Source of the DNA: UBA8752 sp002336475
GTDB lineage: Bacteria; Bacteroidota; Bacteroidia; Flavobacteriales_D; Sanyastnellaceae
DNA: 64,000 nt
Assembly: GCA_943846755.1 (NCBI GenBank)
Contig: OX044365.1
Span: 1,984,001-2,048,000 of the forward strand
Direction of reading: 5' to 3'
This document shows positions 1-7,697 of this stretch, in pieces. Every line of letters starts with the position of its first letter. Position 1 is the stretch's first letter. The position numbers were made by a program, and so were the translations under genes. Below the pieces are notes generated by a model, which saw only the letters and a program-made list of their open reading frames with translations, had not been told where the DNA came from and did not search any database.

Positions 1-1547
1 CTACGCTCCTTGCCCGCGCCAACCACACTGGAACGCAGGCGGCTTCTACGATCAGCGACTTTGACGCTGAGGTGTCCAACAACACTTCTGTTGCTGCCAA
101 TACCGCCAAGGTGAGCGCCGATGGATTGGTGACCACGCACAGTGACGTGACGAGTGCCGGTAGCGGTGCCATCATCACCTCTGCTGAGCGCACGAAGTTG
201 ACGAACATCGAGGCGGCAGCTGACGTGACCGATGCCGCTAATGTGGCTGCAGCAGGTGCTGTGATGAACACAGGCGATGAGACCATCGCTGGTGCGAAGA
301 CCTTTAGCAGCACCATCCAGGGCAGCGTGAGCGGCAATGCTGGTACGGTGACCAATGGAGTCTATACGACGAGCAGCGTGGCCAATCTGAGCGATGTGAC
401 GAGTGCCGGTAGCGGCGCCATCATCACCTCTGCTGAGCGCACGAAGTTGACCAACCTCGAGGATGGAGCTGACGTGACCGATGCCGCCAATGTGGCCGCA
501 GCGGGTGCTGTGATGAACACAGGGGATGAGACCATCGCCGGTGCGAAGACCTTTAGCAGCGTCATCCAGGGTGACCTCAACGGCAACGTCACAGGAACGG
601 TGAGCAGCATTGCCAACCACAATACGGGCAACCTCGCTGAGGGCAGCAACCTTTACTATACTGAAGCTCGCAGTCGCGGTGCCGTGAGTGCTACCGACGC
701 CGGCGGTGACGGCAGCTTCGCTTACAACAGTGCAACGGGTGTGATGACCTACACGGGTCCAAGCGCTGCTGAGGCACGTGCCCACTTCGCTGGAGGCACT
801 GGTGTTACGATTACGGCAGGTTCAGTGGCCATTGGCCAGCCTGTGGCGACGACGGACGCTGTGACCTTTGCTTCTGCAGCGACCACGGGCGCTGTTTCCG
901 TGGGAGGAGCCCTCGGTGCGACGGGTGCCACGACGTTGGGCAGCACGCTTGACGTTGCGGGTGCTGGTGAGTTTGACTCTAGCCTCGGTGTCGATGGCAA
1001 CCTCCGGGTTGGTACTGGTGGTGCCAGCACGTTCCAGGTGAACAGCACTTCTGGTGCGCTCTCCACGAGCGGTGACATTAGCACGACAGGTGGTGTACAG
1101 AGCACTTCGTTGATTGCTACAGGTACGGCCTTGCTGCAGGGAACGACGACAGCAAGCACCTTGAGTGTGTCGAACTTCCTGACGCTCAACAACGAGCCGC
1201 TGCTTGACTCACACGCTGCTACGAAGTTGTATGTGGACAGCCGTCCTCAGGCATACAGCTTCGATCAGACTGGAGGAAACTACCAGACAAACAGTGACCG
1301 CCTGAACATCACGGAGTCCAACGACTTCACCTTGACGATCAGCGGTGCCAGCCTAGCGGGTGCAACGTCTTACAAGCTGCACTACAAGGGAGGAGAAGCC
1401 ACACTTACGTTGGTGTCTTCAACGGCAACCACTGCTACCCTGACATTGACGGATACTGCCGTGACCACGCTGGTGGGATCGGATACCGAGGGCCAGATGA
1501 TGCTCAGCATCGATGGCGCAGGAACAGGCCTTTACGTGAAGTTCTGA
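1..1547 (+). CDS. Phage-tail-fibre-like repeat protein, C-terminal part (5' end outside window)
   Basis: The frame is open from the first base to a TGA at 1545-1547, so this is the C-terminal part (about 514 residues) of a longer protein. A GTG at 72 is in frame but coding continues upstream of it. The sequence is rich in Ala, Ser, Thr and Gly and low in charge, with HTGTQAAS, YYTEARSRGAVSA and TDAVTFASAATT motifs of the kind found in phage tail fibres and large bacterial fibre-like surface proteins. An 83-residue unit occurs twice near the start. No T9SS sorting tail or membrane anchor is visible at the C terminus, which ends GLYVKF. The next gene starts 35 bp later on the same strand and is probably co-transcribed. 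Function is inferred only from composition: an extracellular fibre or adhesin. Confidence 0.7.
   Translation, partial: TLLARANHTGTQAASTISDFDAEVSNNTSVAANTAKVSADGLVTTHSDVTSAGSGAIITSAERTKLTNIEAAADVTDAANVAAAGAVMNTGDETIAGAKTFSSTIQGSVSGNAGTVTNGVYTTSSVANLSDVTSAGSGAIITSAERTKLTNLEDGADVTDAANVAAAGAVMNTGDETIAGAKTFSSVIQGDLNGNVTGTVSSIANHNTGNLAEGSNLYYTEARSRGAVSATDAGGDGSFAYNSATGVMTYTGPSAAEARAHFAGGTGVTITAGSVAIGQPVATTDAVTFASAATTGAVSVGGALGATGATTLGSTLDVAGAGEFDSSLGVDGNLRVGTGGASTFQVNSTSGALSTSGDISTTGGVQSTSLIATGTALLQGTTTASTLSVSNFLTLNNEPLLDSHAATKLYVDSRPQAYSFDQTGGNYQTNSDRLNITESNDFTLTISGASLAGATSYKLHYKGGEATLTLVSSTATTATLTLTDTAVTTLVGSDTEGQMMLSIDGAGTGLYVKF
146..571 (+). repeat. Two-copy 83-residue in-frame repeat
   Basis: Positions 146-322 and 395-571 are nearly identical and offset by exactly 249 bp (83 codons). 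Each encodes the SDVTSAGSGAIITSAERTKL ... ADVTDAANVAAAGAVMNTGD block followed by TIAGAKTFSS. Differences are mostly at third codon positions. More copies may lie upstream of the window. Confidence 0.9.
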
Positions 1548-1582
1548 TTGAGGAACCTGATCACCCCATAGACAGCACAATC

Positions 1583-1987
1583 ATGAAGCGAATCTTATTC
1601 CTCGTCATGCTGCTCGCCGGATGCGGGTTGTTCACCGAAGAGGTATCCGCCCAGGCGGTTCTCGGGCGCCACGCCATCACTTCCGGCTTCCACGCTGGAA
1701 CGGCAGACGGCCTCGACCTTGACGGAACGATCGGCCAATCCATCACTGGAACGGTCAGCATCCCAGATCAGTACCTCACGCAAGGTTTCCACCAGCCTGA
1801 GAACAACACCCCTTGTCCTGGAGACGTCAACGGCGATGGCCTGGTCTCCACAACGGACATTCTGGATATCCTCGGATACTACGGATGCCTGGAGGACTGT
1901 GGGGATTACGATACCAACGGTGATGGCGTAGTCGGAGCTCCCGACCTCCTCTTCATCCTCGGCTATTACGGCCAGATCTGCGAATGA
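1583..1987 (+). CDS. Small exported protein with paired dockerin-like calcium loops
   Basis: This 134-residue protein has an N-terminal export signal (basic MKR, hydrophobic core, LLAGC lipobox-like site at 10-14, and an alternative SAQ cleavage site near 24). A middle part (ITSGF ... IGQSITGTV ... LTQGFHQPE) resembles short N-terminal modules seen in many Bacteroidota secreted proteins. The C-terminal part carries two dockerin type I-like calcium loops, GDVNGDGLVSTTDILDILGY and DTNGDGVVGAPDLLFILGY, each followed by YG and a nearby cysteine. No cohesin partner is seen in the window. It follows the fibre-like gene by 35 bp and is closed by a strong terminator. Whether it is a lipoprotein or freely secreted is unresolved. 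Confidence 0.85.
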   Translation: MKRILFLVMLLAGCGLFTEEVSAQAVLGRHAITSGFHAGTADGLDLDGTIGQSITGTVSIPDQYLTQGFHQPENNTPCPGDVNGDGLVSTTDILDILGYYGCLEDCGDYDTNGDGVVGAPDLLFILGYYGQICE

Positions 1988-2034
1988 TTTGAGCCAGAAG
2001 TATTTCAATTGAACAATTGGTTTGGTTCATTGAA

Positions 2035-2073
2035 GGAGGGCATTCCCAACGGGGTTTGCCCTCCACCTTTTTT
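2035..2073 (+). terminator. Intrinsic terminator after the dockerin-like gene
   Basis: An 8-bp stem, GGAGGGCA (2035-2042) with TGCCCTCC (2057-2064), is followed by a run of six T at 2068-2073. It ends the fibre/dockerin-like transcription unit and argues against the most upstream possible start (2017) of the next reading frame. Confidence 0.85.
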
Positions 2074-2088
2074 ACGCACCTTGGTCTC

Positions 2089-2859
2089 ATGAATTCAGGA
2101 CCAAGTCTCGAACCCACGATGCGCGCAGACCGCACATTGGATGCCGCATTGGTGACTGTGGTGATTGCGCTGTTTGTCGCCGCTGGATTTGGCCTCAACG
2201 AACTTCCCGGTGGAGCATCCGAATGGGCACCCAAGGAATGGAAAGGGGTGCACGATTGCGCCAAGGGATTGCTGCTGCCTTTGCTGGCTGCCCGGTTTGG
2301 ATTGGCATTGTTGGGGAGTGCGGTGGATGCCACCATGCGCAACCGCGTATGGACGGCCATGGGCTTGTGCTGGGTTGGTGACATTGCCTTGACCTTTTCT
2401 GGAGAGCAGGCGTTTCTCATCGGCTTGGTTTCTTTTCTGTTGGGGCACGTCATGTTCATTGCGACTTTCCGCCACTTGTTCAAGTCGGGATGGGCGGTCC
2501 AAAGGGGCTGGATCCAAGCTCTGGCAGTGGCCTTAATTACCGTGCAAGCTGCAGGTGTGGTGACCAATTTGTGGGGTCCTGCGGGGGCGATGGCTCCTGC
2601 GATCGCCGTTTACGCAGGGGTGATCACCATCATGGCCTTGTTGAGTTGGACCATGGCCCCTGGTCCAGGTGTTTGGATCTTGCGCTTGGGCACGACAGCA
2701 TTTGTCGTCAGCGACATGATTTTGGCTTTCGGAAAGTTTGGAGAGGCGCCCATTGCCCATGGGCACTTCTGGGTCATGGGGACCTATATCGCTGCCCAAT
2801 GGGCCTTGACGGTTGGCTTTACCGAAGTGGCTTTGCACCGAGCAACCAGCCGTCCGTGA
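2089..2859 (+). CDS. YhhN/TMEM86 family membrane protein (lysoplasmalogenase-like)
   Basis: About 256 residues with roughly eight hydrophobic segments. Motifs LGHVMFIATFRH in the middle and VVSDMILAF ... YIAAQWALTVGF near the C terminus match the YhhN/TMEM86 family, whose characterised members hydrolyse the vinyl-ether bond of lysoplasmalogens. The bacterial role is less clear. The frame is open back to 2017, but that would place the start in the preceding terminator. ATG at 2089 or 2119 (MRADRT) is more likely and 2089 is used here. The 3' end overlaps the oppositely oriented ctaA by 41 bp. The family call is good; substrate is unknown. Confidence 0.8.
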   Translation: MNSGPSLEPTMRADRTLDAALVTVVIALFVAAGFGLNELPGGASEWAPKEWKGVHDCAKGLLLPLLAARFGLALLGSAVDATMRNRVWTAMGLCWVGDIALTFSGEQAFLIGLVSFLLGHVMFIATFRHLFKSGWAVQRGWIQALAVALITVQAAGVVTNLWGPAGAMAPAIAVYAGVITIMALLSWTMAPGPGVWILRLGTTAFVVSDMILAFGKFGEAPIAHGHFWVMGTYIAAQWALTVGFTEVALHRATSRP

Positions 2860-3856
2860 GGACCAGTCCGACCGCGAGAATCAGGTGTATGGGCTGGGCC
2901 GCGGCAGGCATTCCCAGCATCCCAAATGCCAGGCCCGTGAGGAACTGACCCCCGAGTAGCGCCATGATGGTCCATTCCCAGCGTGTGGGACGACCGGACT
3001 GTATGCCGGGCCACAGCCATGCCATGTGTACGGCCAGGATGGCCCAGAATGCAGTGCGGTGCCCCTTCCACCAAGAAGGGAGCAGTTCCAGCCATGTCTC
3101 ACGTGCGGCGTTGTCGTGCACCAAGTGGTCCACGGCCTCGCGCACTTGTGTGCCATAGATCAATTGGGCCAAGGTCAATACAGCAGCGGCGGCAATCCAT
3201 ACTTTGGAGCGGCTGTGAATGCGCGGTGCCCGAGCGCCAGCAGCCCTGAGTGTCAGGAGTTGAAGCCCCAAAATGGCCAATGCACCGACCATGTGCAGGG
3301 TGATGGAACCCGGAATGAGGTTGCCGTCCACGACCTTTTTTCCGAGCCATGCCACGAACGCCAGGGCGAAGAGGGCACCCAGAGCGGGGACGAGTGGCCG
3401 CCAGCGGCCATGTCTTAGGCCGAGTAGCGCCGAGAGGGCGACAAGCAGCAGCGCAGGCAGTCCAGCAAAGGCCCCGAGGAGACGGTTGATGAACTCTACC
3501 CATGTGTGGAACGGGTTGAAGTGGGCGTAGTCGTGACGGGTGTAGTGCTGCCACAGTCCACTGGCGCGGTCTGCTTCAAAGGAGCTTCCTGAAAGGTGGT
3601 CGGCAGGGGCGGTCCAAAGGGAATCCCGCTCCAGTATCATGCGGCCAGCGCCATAGTCATTGCCTGGTTGCCAGCGCACTTGCGCCTCTTCTGTAGGGGG
3701 TATGGTCAGCCCGAAGCACTGCGGCCAGTCGGGACATCCCATGCCAGAGCCGGTCATTCTTACGATGCTTCCGGCAAGAACCACGAGGTAGGCCGACACA
3801 AAGGCGACCCGAGAGGTGCGCCGAATCCAATGTGCGGTGCGGTCAGAAGGGGACAC
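2819..3856 (-). CDS. ctaA: Heme A synthase, COX15/CtaA family
   Basis: This 345-residue polytopic membrane protein converts heme O to heme A for aa3-type cytochrome oxidase. The N-terminal helix and the following loop carry GSIVRMTGSGMGCPDWP, a COX15/CtaA hallmark, and HDYAHFNPFHTW ... INRLLG follows. Later His-containing helices (SITLHMVGALAILGLQ, QPIHLILAVG) fit the duplicated heme-binding core. It lies 2 bp downstream of the HMA-domain gene on the same strand, so the two are probably one operon. Its 3' end overlaps the YhhN-like gene. Together with the actA-like gene at the window end this indicates an aerobic respiratory chain. Confidence 0.93.
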   Translation of the reverse strand: MSPSDRTAHWIRRTSRVAFVSAYLVVLAGSIVRMTGSGMGCPDWPQCFGLTIPPTEEAQVRWQPGNDYGAGRMILERDSLWTAPADHLSGSSFEADRASGLWQHYTRHDYAHFNPFHTWVEFINRLLGAFAGLPALLLVALSALLGLRHGRWRPLVPALGALFALAFVAWLGKKVVDGNLIPGSITLHMVGALAILGLQLLTLRAAGARAPRIHSRSKVWIAAAAVLTLAQLIYGTQVREAVDHLVHDNAARETWLELLPSWWKGHRTAFWAILAVHMAWLWPGIQSGRPTRWEWTIMALLGGQFLTGLAFGMLGMPAAAQPIHLILAVGLVLTDGWLLGAKPLR

Positions 3857-3858
3857 GC

Positions 3859-4275
3859 TCAGCGGTGCGATTCAGGGGCGTAGTGTATGACTTCGGCTGA
3901 CTTCACAGCATACAACCCGTCGCCAATGTCCTGAACGGTAGCGATCAGGTCTTCTGGTTGGACAAGGGCCGGGTCGTAGGCGACAAAAGCGGTGTCCACG
4001 GACAAGTCTTTGTCGAAGTGGATCTCGGCATGGGCGACGCCTTGCACATTGTAAAGCTCCTTGCGCACCTTGGAAACGCATGCGATTTCGCACATCATCC
4101 CAGAAATGGCGAGTTGGGCCACGGTTTCTTCAGCATGGCCTGCGCGGTCCGAATGCACGATGTCCACCGGGCATTGGCTGCATCCTCCGAAGAGCATCGC
4201 GCCAATGGCCAGCACCCAAACTTGAGATGTTGGGCTTAGGATGGATGTTTGTGAAGGTGAGATGCGCATGGCCAT
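3859..4275 (-). CDS. HMA-like metal-binding exported protein with CxxxC motif
   Basis: About 138 residues from ATG 4275 (MAMRIS). A GTG at 4290 is possible but lies in the promoter-like element. An N-terminal hydrophobic segment ends in LFGGCSQC, a possible lipoprotein site at Cys32. Residues about 54-130 form an HMA-like domain with GMMCEIACVSKVRKEL, then a VAHAEIHFDKDLSVDTAFVAYD strand pattern. The usual GMxCxxC site is instead C-E-I-A-C (C62, C66), a spacing that I recall from some Bacteroidota HMA-like proteins. It is the first gene of a probable two-gene operon with ctaA, which suggests copper or other metal handling around cytochrome oxidase assembly. That role is inference. Confidence 0.75.
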   Translation of the reverse strand: MAMRISPSQTSILSPTSQVWVLAIGAMLFGGCSQCPVDIVHSDRAGHAEETVAQLAISGMMCEIACVSKVRKELYNVQGVAHAEIHFDKDLSVDTAFVAYDPALVQPEDLIATVQDIGDGLYAVKSAEVIHYAPESHR

Positions 4276-4288
4276 CGATATTCGTTGC

Positions 4289-4296
4289 ACAATTTA
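4289..4296 (-). promoter_or_regulatory. Possible -7 element for the HMA-ctaA operon
   Basis: Reads TAAATTGT on the minus strand, close to the Bacteroidota TAnnTTTG consensus, 13 bp before ATG 4275. Weak on its own; supported by the same pattern at other genes here. Confidence 0.35.
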
Positions 4297-4342
4297 CCGC
4301 CCGCGTTGCATCAAATAAGGGCAAAGGCTGTTAACAACCGCG

Positions 4343-5248
4343 ATGACCGACCGGAATACCAAATATGGTGCTTGGCCTTATCTGCTCTTGCTCCTCCTTG
4401 CTGCCATTTGGGGCAGTTCATTTATTCTCATGAAGATTGGCCTCTTTGGTTGGTCGGAGGAAGCTGGTCCCGTGATGAATGGGGTGCAACTTGGCTTGCT
4501 CCGAATTGGCTTGGCGGGCCTGGTCATGATGCCAGTCGCGTTGAGGTACATGCGCGGTTTGGACCGTTCGACTTGGGGTGCATTGGCGATCACGGGTTTC
4601 ATAGGGAGCCTGCTTCCGGCGGTGCTGTTCGCCTGGTCGCAAGAGCAACTGCCCAGTGCAGTGGCGGGCATGCTCAATGCACTCAGTCCGCTTTGGACTT
4701 TGGTTCTGGCTATTGGGCTTTACGGGACTGCAGTGAGCCGAAAGCAGGTGGCAGGACTTCTGCTCGGGTTTGTCGGTGCGCTGGGCCTGATGTCGCTCAA
4801 GGACGCATCGGGTGCGGTGCAGTGGGGTTCTGCGGGCATGCTTGTCTTGGCGACAGCGTGTTACGGATTGAGCATCAATGTGATGCGCAACCGACTTTCC
4901 CATGTACCTGCCATTGGCATCAGTGCACTGGCCTTGTCTATGACCGCCGTGCCCGCAGGACTGGGGTTTGTTGCGGCTGGAGGGATACAGGCGGTGGCCG
5001 GTCACCCCGAAGCCAAACAGTCCTTGATGGCAGTGGTGGTGCTCGCTTGGGTCGGCACTGCTGCCGCATTGATGCTGTTCAATGTGCTGATCAAACGAAC
5101 CGACGCCTTGTTTTCCAGCTCTGTCACTTATGTGATTCCCCTGTTTGCTTTGTTTTGGGGGTGGATGGATGGAGAGTGGCTCGGTTGGCCCCACCTGTTG
5201 TTTGGGGGCGTGGTTTTGAGTGGGGTGCGCCTGGTGGCCAAAGGGTGA
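4343..5248 (+). CDS. DMT superfamily (EamA) transporter
   Basis: 301 residues with about ten hydrophobic helices in two EamA-like halves. The first helix carries the typical AAIWGSSFILMKIGL, and the first half ends with LPAVLFAWSQEQLPSAVAGMLNALSPLWT. The second half has ALMLFNVLIKRTDALFSSSVTYVIPLFALFWGW. Drug/metabolite transporters of this type export small metabolites or amino acids; the substrate cannot be read from sequence. It is a single gene, convergent with the TPR gene. Unrelated in close sequence to the second EamA protein at 39817. Confidence 0.9.
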   Translation: MTDRNTKYGAWPYLLLLLLAAIWGSSFILMKIGLFGWSEEAGPVMNGVQLGLLRIGLAGLVMMPVALRYMRGLDRSTWGALAITGFIGSLLPAVLFAWSQEQLPSAVAGMLNALSPLWTLVLAIGLYGTAVSRKQVAGLLLGFVGALGLMSLKDASGAVQWGSAGMLVLATACYGLSINVMRNRLSHVPAIGISALALSMTAVPAGLGFVAAGGIQAVAGHPEAKQSLMAVVVLAWVGTAAALMLFNVLIKRTDALFSSSVTYVIPLFALFWGWMDGEWLGWPHLLFGGVVLSGVRLVAKG

Positions 5249-5277
5249 CTGGAATGCTGTTGCGGTTTTTGGACCGC

Positions 5278-7095
5278 TTACTCTAGGATGTCTCCACGCA
5301 AGCGACGGAACCTTTTTCTGGCCTCCACAGCGTACAAGCTCCCGGGAAATTCATTGAGCAAACGCTCGTAGAGCCCTTGGGCAACATCGGGAGCTCCCAT
5401 TTGGTTTTCGTGAAGGTCAGCGAGGCCAAACAGCGCGTCGTCGGCGAGGATGTCCATGAAATGCAACTCCATAATCTCTTCGTAGTGCCCAATGGCGGTA
5501 TCGAATTGTCCGCGTTGCAACGCAATTTCTGCACGAATGAGCAGGGCTTCATCCTCGAGTGTGTGCATGGGATATGAGGCCACGAGGGTGTCCAGTGTAG
5601 CCAGCGCTTGGTCGAGCTGGTTGCGGTAGCGCAGCAAATCTGCCCGGGCAAACATCTCCATGGGCGCTGTAAGCGTGTCCATGTTGAAGTTGTCTGTGAT
5701 GAGCAGGCTCAGGTCAATCGCGTCATTTGAAATGAGCTTGGACGTGCTGGCCTTGAGAATGTCCAACTGTGCCTGGGCCCAATTGAAGTCTCCGGTGAAG
5801 TAACTGACCCTGGCATTGCGGTATTTGGCTTGCTGGCCCAGCAGCCCTTCTTTGTGGTCCAGGTCTACTTGGCTGAACAGCAAGGAGGCGGTCCAAACAT
5901 CGTCTTGGAATACCAGGACATCGCCCAACATCAGTTTGGCTGTGTTGCGGTCCTCACGTTCAAGCCCAGGCATGTTCACAGTCCGGTCAAGGATGGCTTC
6001 CGCTTCTGCAGGCCGGTTGAGGTGAAAGGCCATGAGCTGCGCCCAGTCGGACATGATTCCGCTGGTTCCGGGAGTCTCCCCAAGGTCCCGCAGGGTGGTG
6101 CGGTATTGGATGGCGAGTTCTTCTGCTGCCGCGGTGTCAAGCGGGAAACTCTCCGTGACCTGTTCTGTGCGCACTTTGAGCATGGCTTGGCGTGCAGCGT
6201 CATATCGGGCCGATGCAGGTCCCTTTGCCGCAACCAGGGCATAACATTCATAGGCCGTTTCGAGGTCCCCGTTTTTGGCGGCTACGCCGGCCAGGTCCAT
6301 GAGCCGCTTTCCATCTTCACCCTTGCGTTGGTCCAGGGCTTTGACGTGGGCCATGGCGCTGTAGAAGTCGCGTTGTTGGTTGAACACCCAGACGAGCAGT
6401 TCGAGGTATACCGTCTCTTCTGGCCGGTCTTGAGAGGCCTTGAGCACCTGTCGCCGCACCATGTCTGCTTGGCGAACATCATCGGAAACACGCAAATTCC
6501 GGTTGAAGCTGTTTTGGACAGTGCGCAAGTAATTGGGACGCTCGTGGAGCAGCTCCATAAAGCTGGCGACCATGCCTTCGTAATCGCCGCGAAGTCCTTT
6601 GAGGTTGGCCAGCTCGTAGTGGTAGCCATAGTTGTCCTTGGCGTTCCGCATGGCCTTCTCGTAGGATGCCAAAGCGAGGTCCAGTTGGTCAAGCTTGATA
6701 AATGCCTCTGCCAAACGCTTGGTGGGACCGCGGCCTGCGGGGAGTTCATCGAGCGCCTTCTCGAAGGCTTCTTGGGCGGCTTCGGTTTGCCCAATTTTGA
6801 GGTAAAGTGACCCGAGATCTACCTGGGCCATGCTCTTGTCGCGGCTTTTTTTGAGGCGGGACTTTACGATGGATTCTGCTTCTTCGTAAGCCTCGAGTTC
6901 GAGCAAGGTGTTCAGGTACATGTCATACACCGACGGGTCCTTCTTCCAAAGGTTATCGAGGTACAATTTGGCCTGTTCAAATGCGCCACTGTTGTAGTAG
7001 TACGTTGCCAGCTCCAGGTCGCCTTGTGCTGAAGCGGTGCCTAGGCCGAGCATGCAGCAAAGTGCGGCTCCCAAGAGGTGTGTCCTGAATGGCAT
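5278..7095 (-). CDS. Exported tetratricopeptide-repeat protein
   Basis: About 605 residues from ATG 7095, with a signal peptide (FRTHLLGAALCCMLGLGTASAQ). The rest is helical TPR-type repeats: LATYYYNSGAFEQAKLYLDN near the N terminus, GSLYLKIGQTEAAQEAFEKA near 100, and BamD-like repeats at the C terminus (ALLIRAEIALQRGQFDTAI, ALFGLADLHENQ). A GTG three bases upstream is also in frame, but ATG 7095 overlaps the upstream stop as TGATG, indicating translational coupling. Last gene of serS-lipoprotein-TPR. Probably a periplasmic or envelope scaffold; partner unknown. Confidence 0.88.
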   Translation of the reverse strand: MPFRTHLLGAALCCMLGLGTASAQGDLELATYYYNSGAFEQAKLYLDNLWKKDPSVYDMYLNTLLELEAYEEAESIVKSRLKKSRDKSMAQVDLGSLYLKIGQTEAAQEAFEKALDELPAGRGPTKRLAEAFIKLDQLDLALASYEKAMRNAKDNYGYHYELANLKGLRGDYEGMVASFMELLHERPNYLRTVQNSFNRNLRVSDDVRQADMVRRQVLKASQDRPEETVYLELLVWVFNQQRDFYSAMAHVKALDQRKGEDGKRLMDLAGVAAKNGDLETAYECYALVAAKGPASARYDAARQAMLKVRTEQVTESFPLDTAAAEELAIQYRTTLRDLGETPGTSGIMSDWAQLMAFHLNRPAEAEAILDRTVNMPGLEREDRNTAKLMLGDVLVFQDDVWTASLLFSQVDLDHKEGLLGQQAKYRNARVSYFTGDFNWAQAQLDILKASTSKLISNDAIDLSLLITDNFNMDTLTAPMEMFARADLLRYRNQLDQALATLDTLVASYPMHTLEDEALLIRAEIALQRGQFDTAIGHYEEIMELHFMDILADDALFGLADLHENQMGAPDVAQGLYERLLNEFPGSLYAVEARKRFRRLRGDILE

Positions 7096-7697
7096 CACGG
7101 CTGGGTAGGGATGGTGGTCAATGCGCGTGCAGTTGAATCGGCGTTTTGAATCACCACATCGAGGTCGATGGTACCGCGTTCTAAGAATTTAAGTGCAATG
7201 CCTATTTCTTCAACGAGGTGGTCGGCAATGCGCAGTTCGTCTGCCGCAGATTTATTGAGGTAGGCCGTGTCGATTGGAGTGCCTTCGGCGTCTACCGTTG
7301 CGCCATCTACGATGGCTTCGATCAAGTGGCCGATTTGACGGCGCGTGCGGTCCAGTTCTTGTTCGATCCTGCGCTGGCGACCGGGCTGTCGGCGCAACAT
7401 CCTGTGGCGCTCATCGAGTGCCGAAAATGGCTTGCCCTGTTCCAGGTTGACGATGAGGCCGACCATTTGGGCTTCTATGGCGACCAAAGCACTGTCGGCT
7501 TTTGCAAAAGCACGTGCAGCAGATTCGAGGGGTGCTTGCCTGTACAGGGCCTCAGCACTGTCCAGTTGGACGAGGGTGCGCTGCAAGGCATCGAGGTGTT
7601 CAGTGCCAGGCTTGGGCCCGCAGCTGGCGATTCCTGTGCCCAAAAGGAACAGGCTCCACATGAAGGCGCGTTGAGGAGTGAGGGCCAACTGCTTCAT
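7095..7697 (-). CDS. Predicted helical lipoprotein of unknown function
   Basis: 200 residues starting at ATG 7697. The N terminus MKQLALTPQRAFMWSLFLLG ends in GIASC-GPKPG, a plausible lipoprotein site at Cys. The mature part is predominantly helical and charged, with a central RRQPGRQRRIEQELDRTRRQ segment likely to be coiled-coil and a C-terminal VVIQNADSTARALTTIP. I do not recognise a family. ATG overlaps the serS stop (ATGA), and its own stop overlaps the next ATG (TGATG), so it is translated in lock-step with serS and the TPR gene. A much longer frame reaching 7943 is only the serS shadow. Confidence 0.8.
   Translation of the reverse strand: MKQLALTPQRAFMWSLFLLGTGIASCGPKPGTEHLDALQRTLVQLDSAEALYRQAPLESAARAFAKADSALVAIEAQMVGLIVNLEQGKPFSALDERHRMLRRQPGRQRRIEQELDRTRRQIGHLIEAIVDGATVDAEGTPIDTAYLNKSAADELRIADHLVEEIGIALKFLERGTIDLDVVIQNADSTARALTTIPTQP

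Noticed and set aside
1..2073. Prophage remnant
   Set aside because: Only one fibre-like protein is present and no capsid, terminase, integrase or lysis genes are visible; the following genes are ordinary chromosomal ones.
5255..5275. GCGGT ... ACCGC hairpin between convergent DMT and TPR genes
   Set aside because: Only five base pairs and no T-run on either strand; not strong enough to call a terminator.
4285..5286. 333-residue plus-strand frame over the DMT transporter gene
   Set aside because: It is a shifted frame of the transporter, rich in Cys, Gly, Arg and Trp with no family features; the 301-residue frame has clear EamA helices.
5830..6810. 326-residue plus-strand frame within the TPR gene
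   Set aside because: Antisense shadow of the TPR protein; the TPR frame has signal peptide and repeats.
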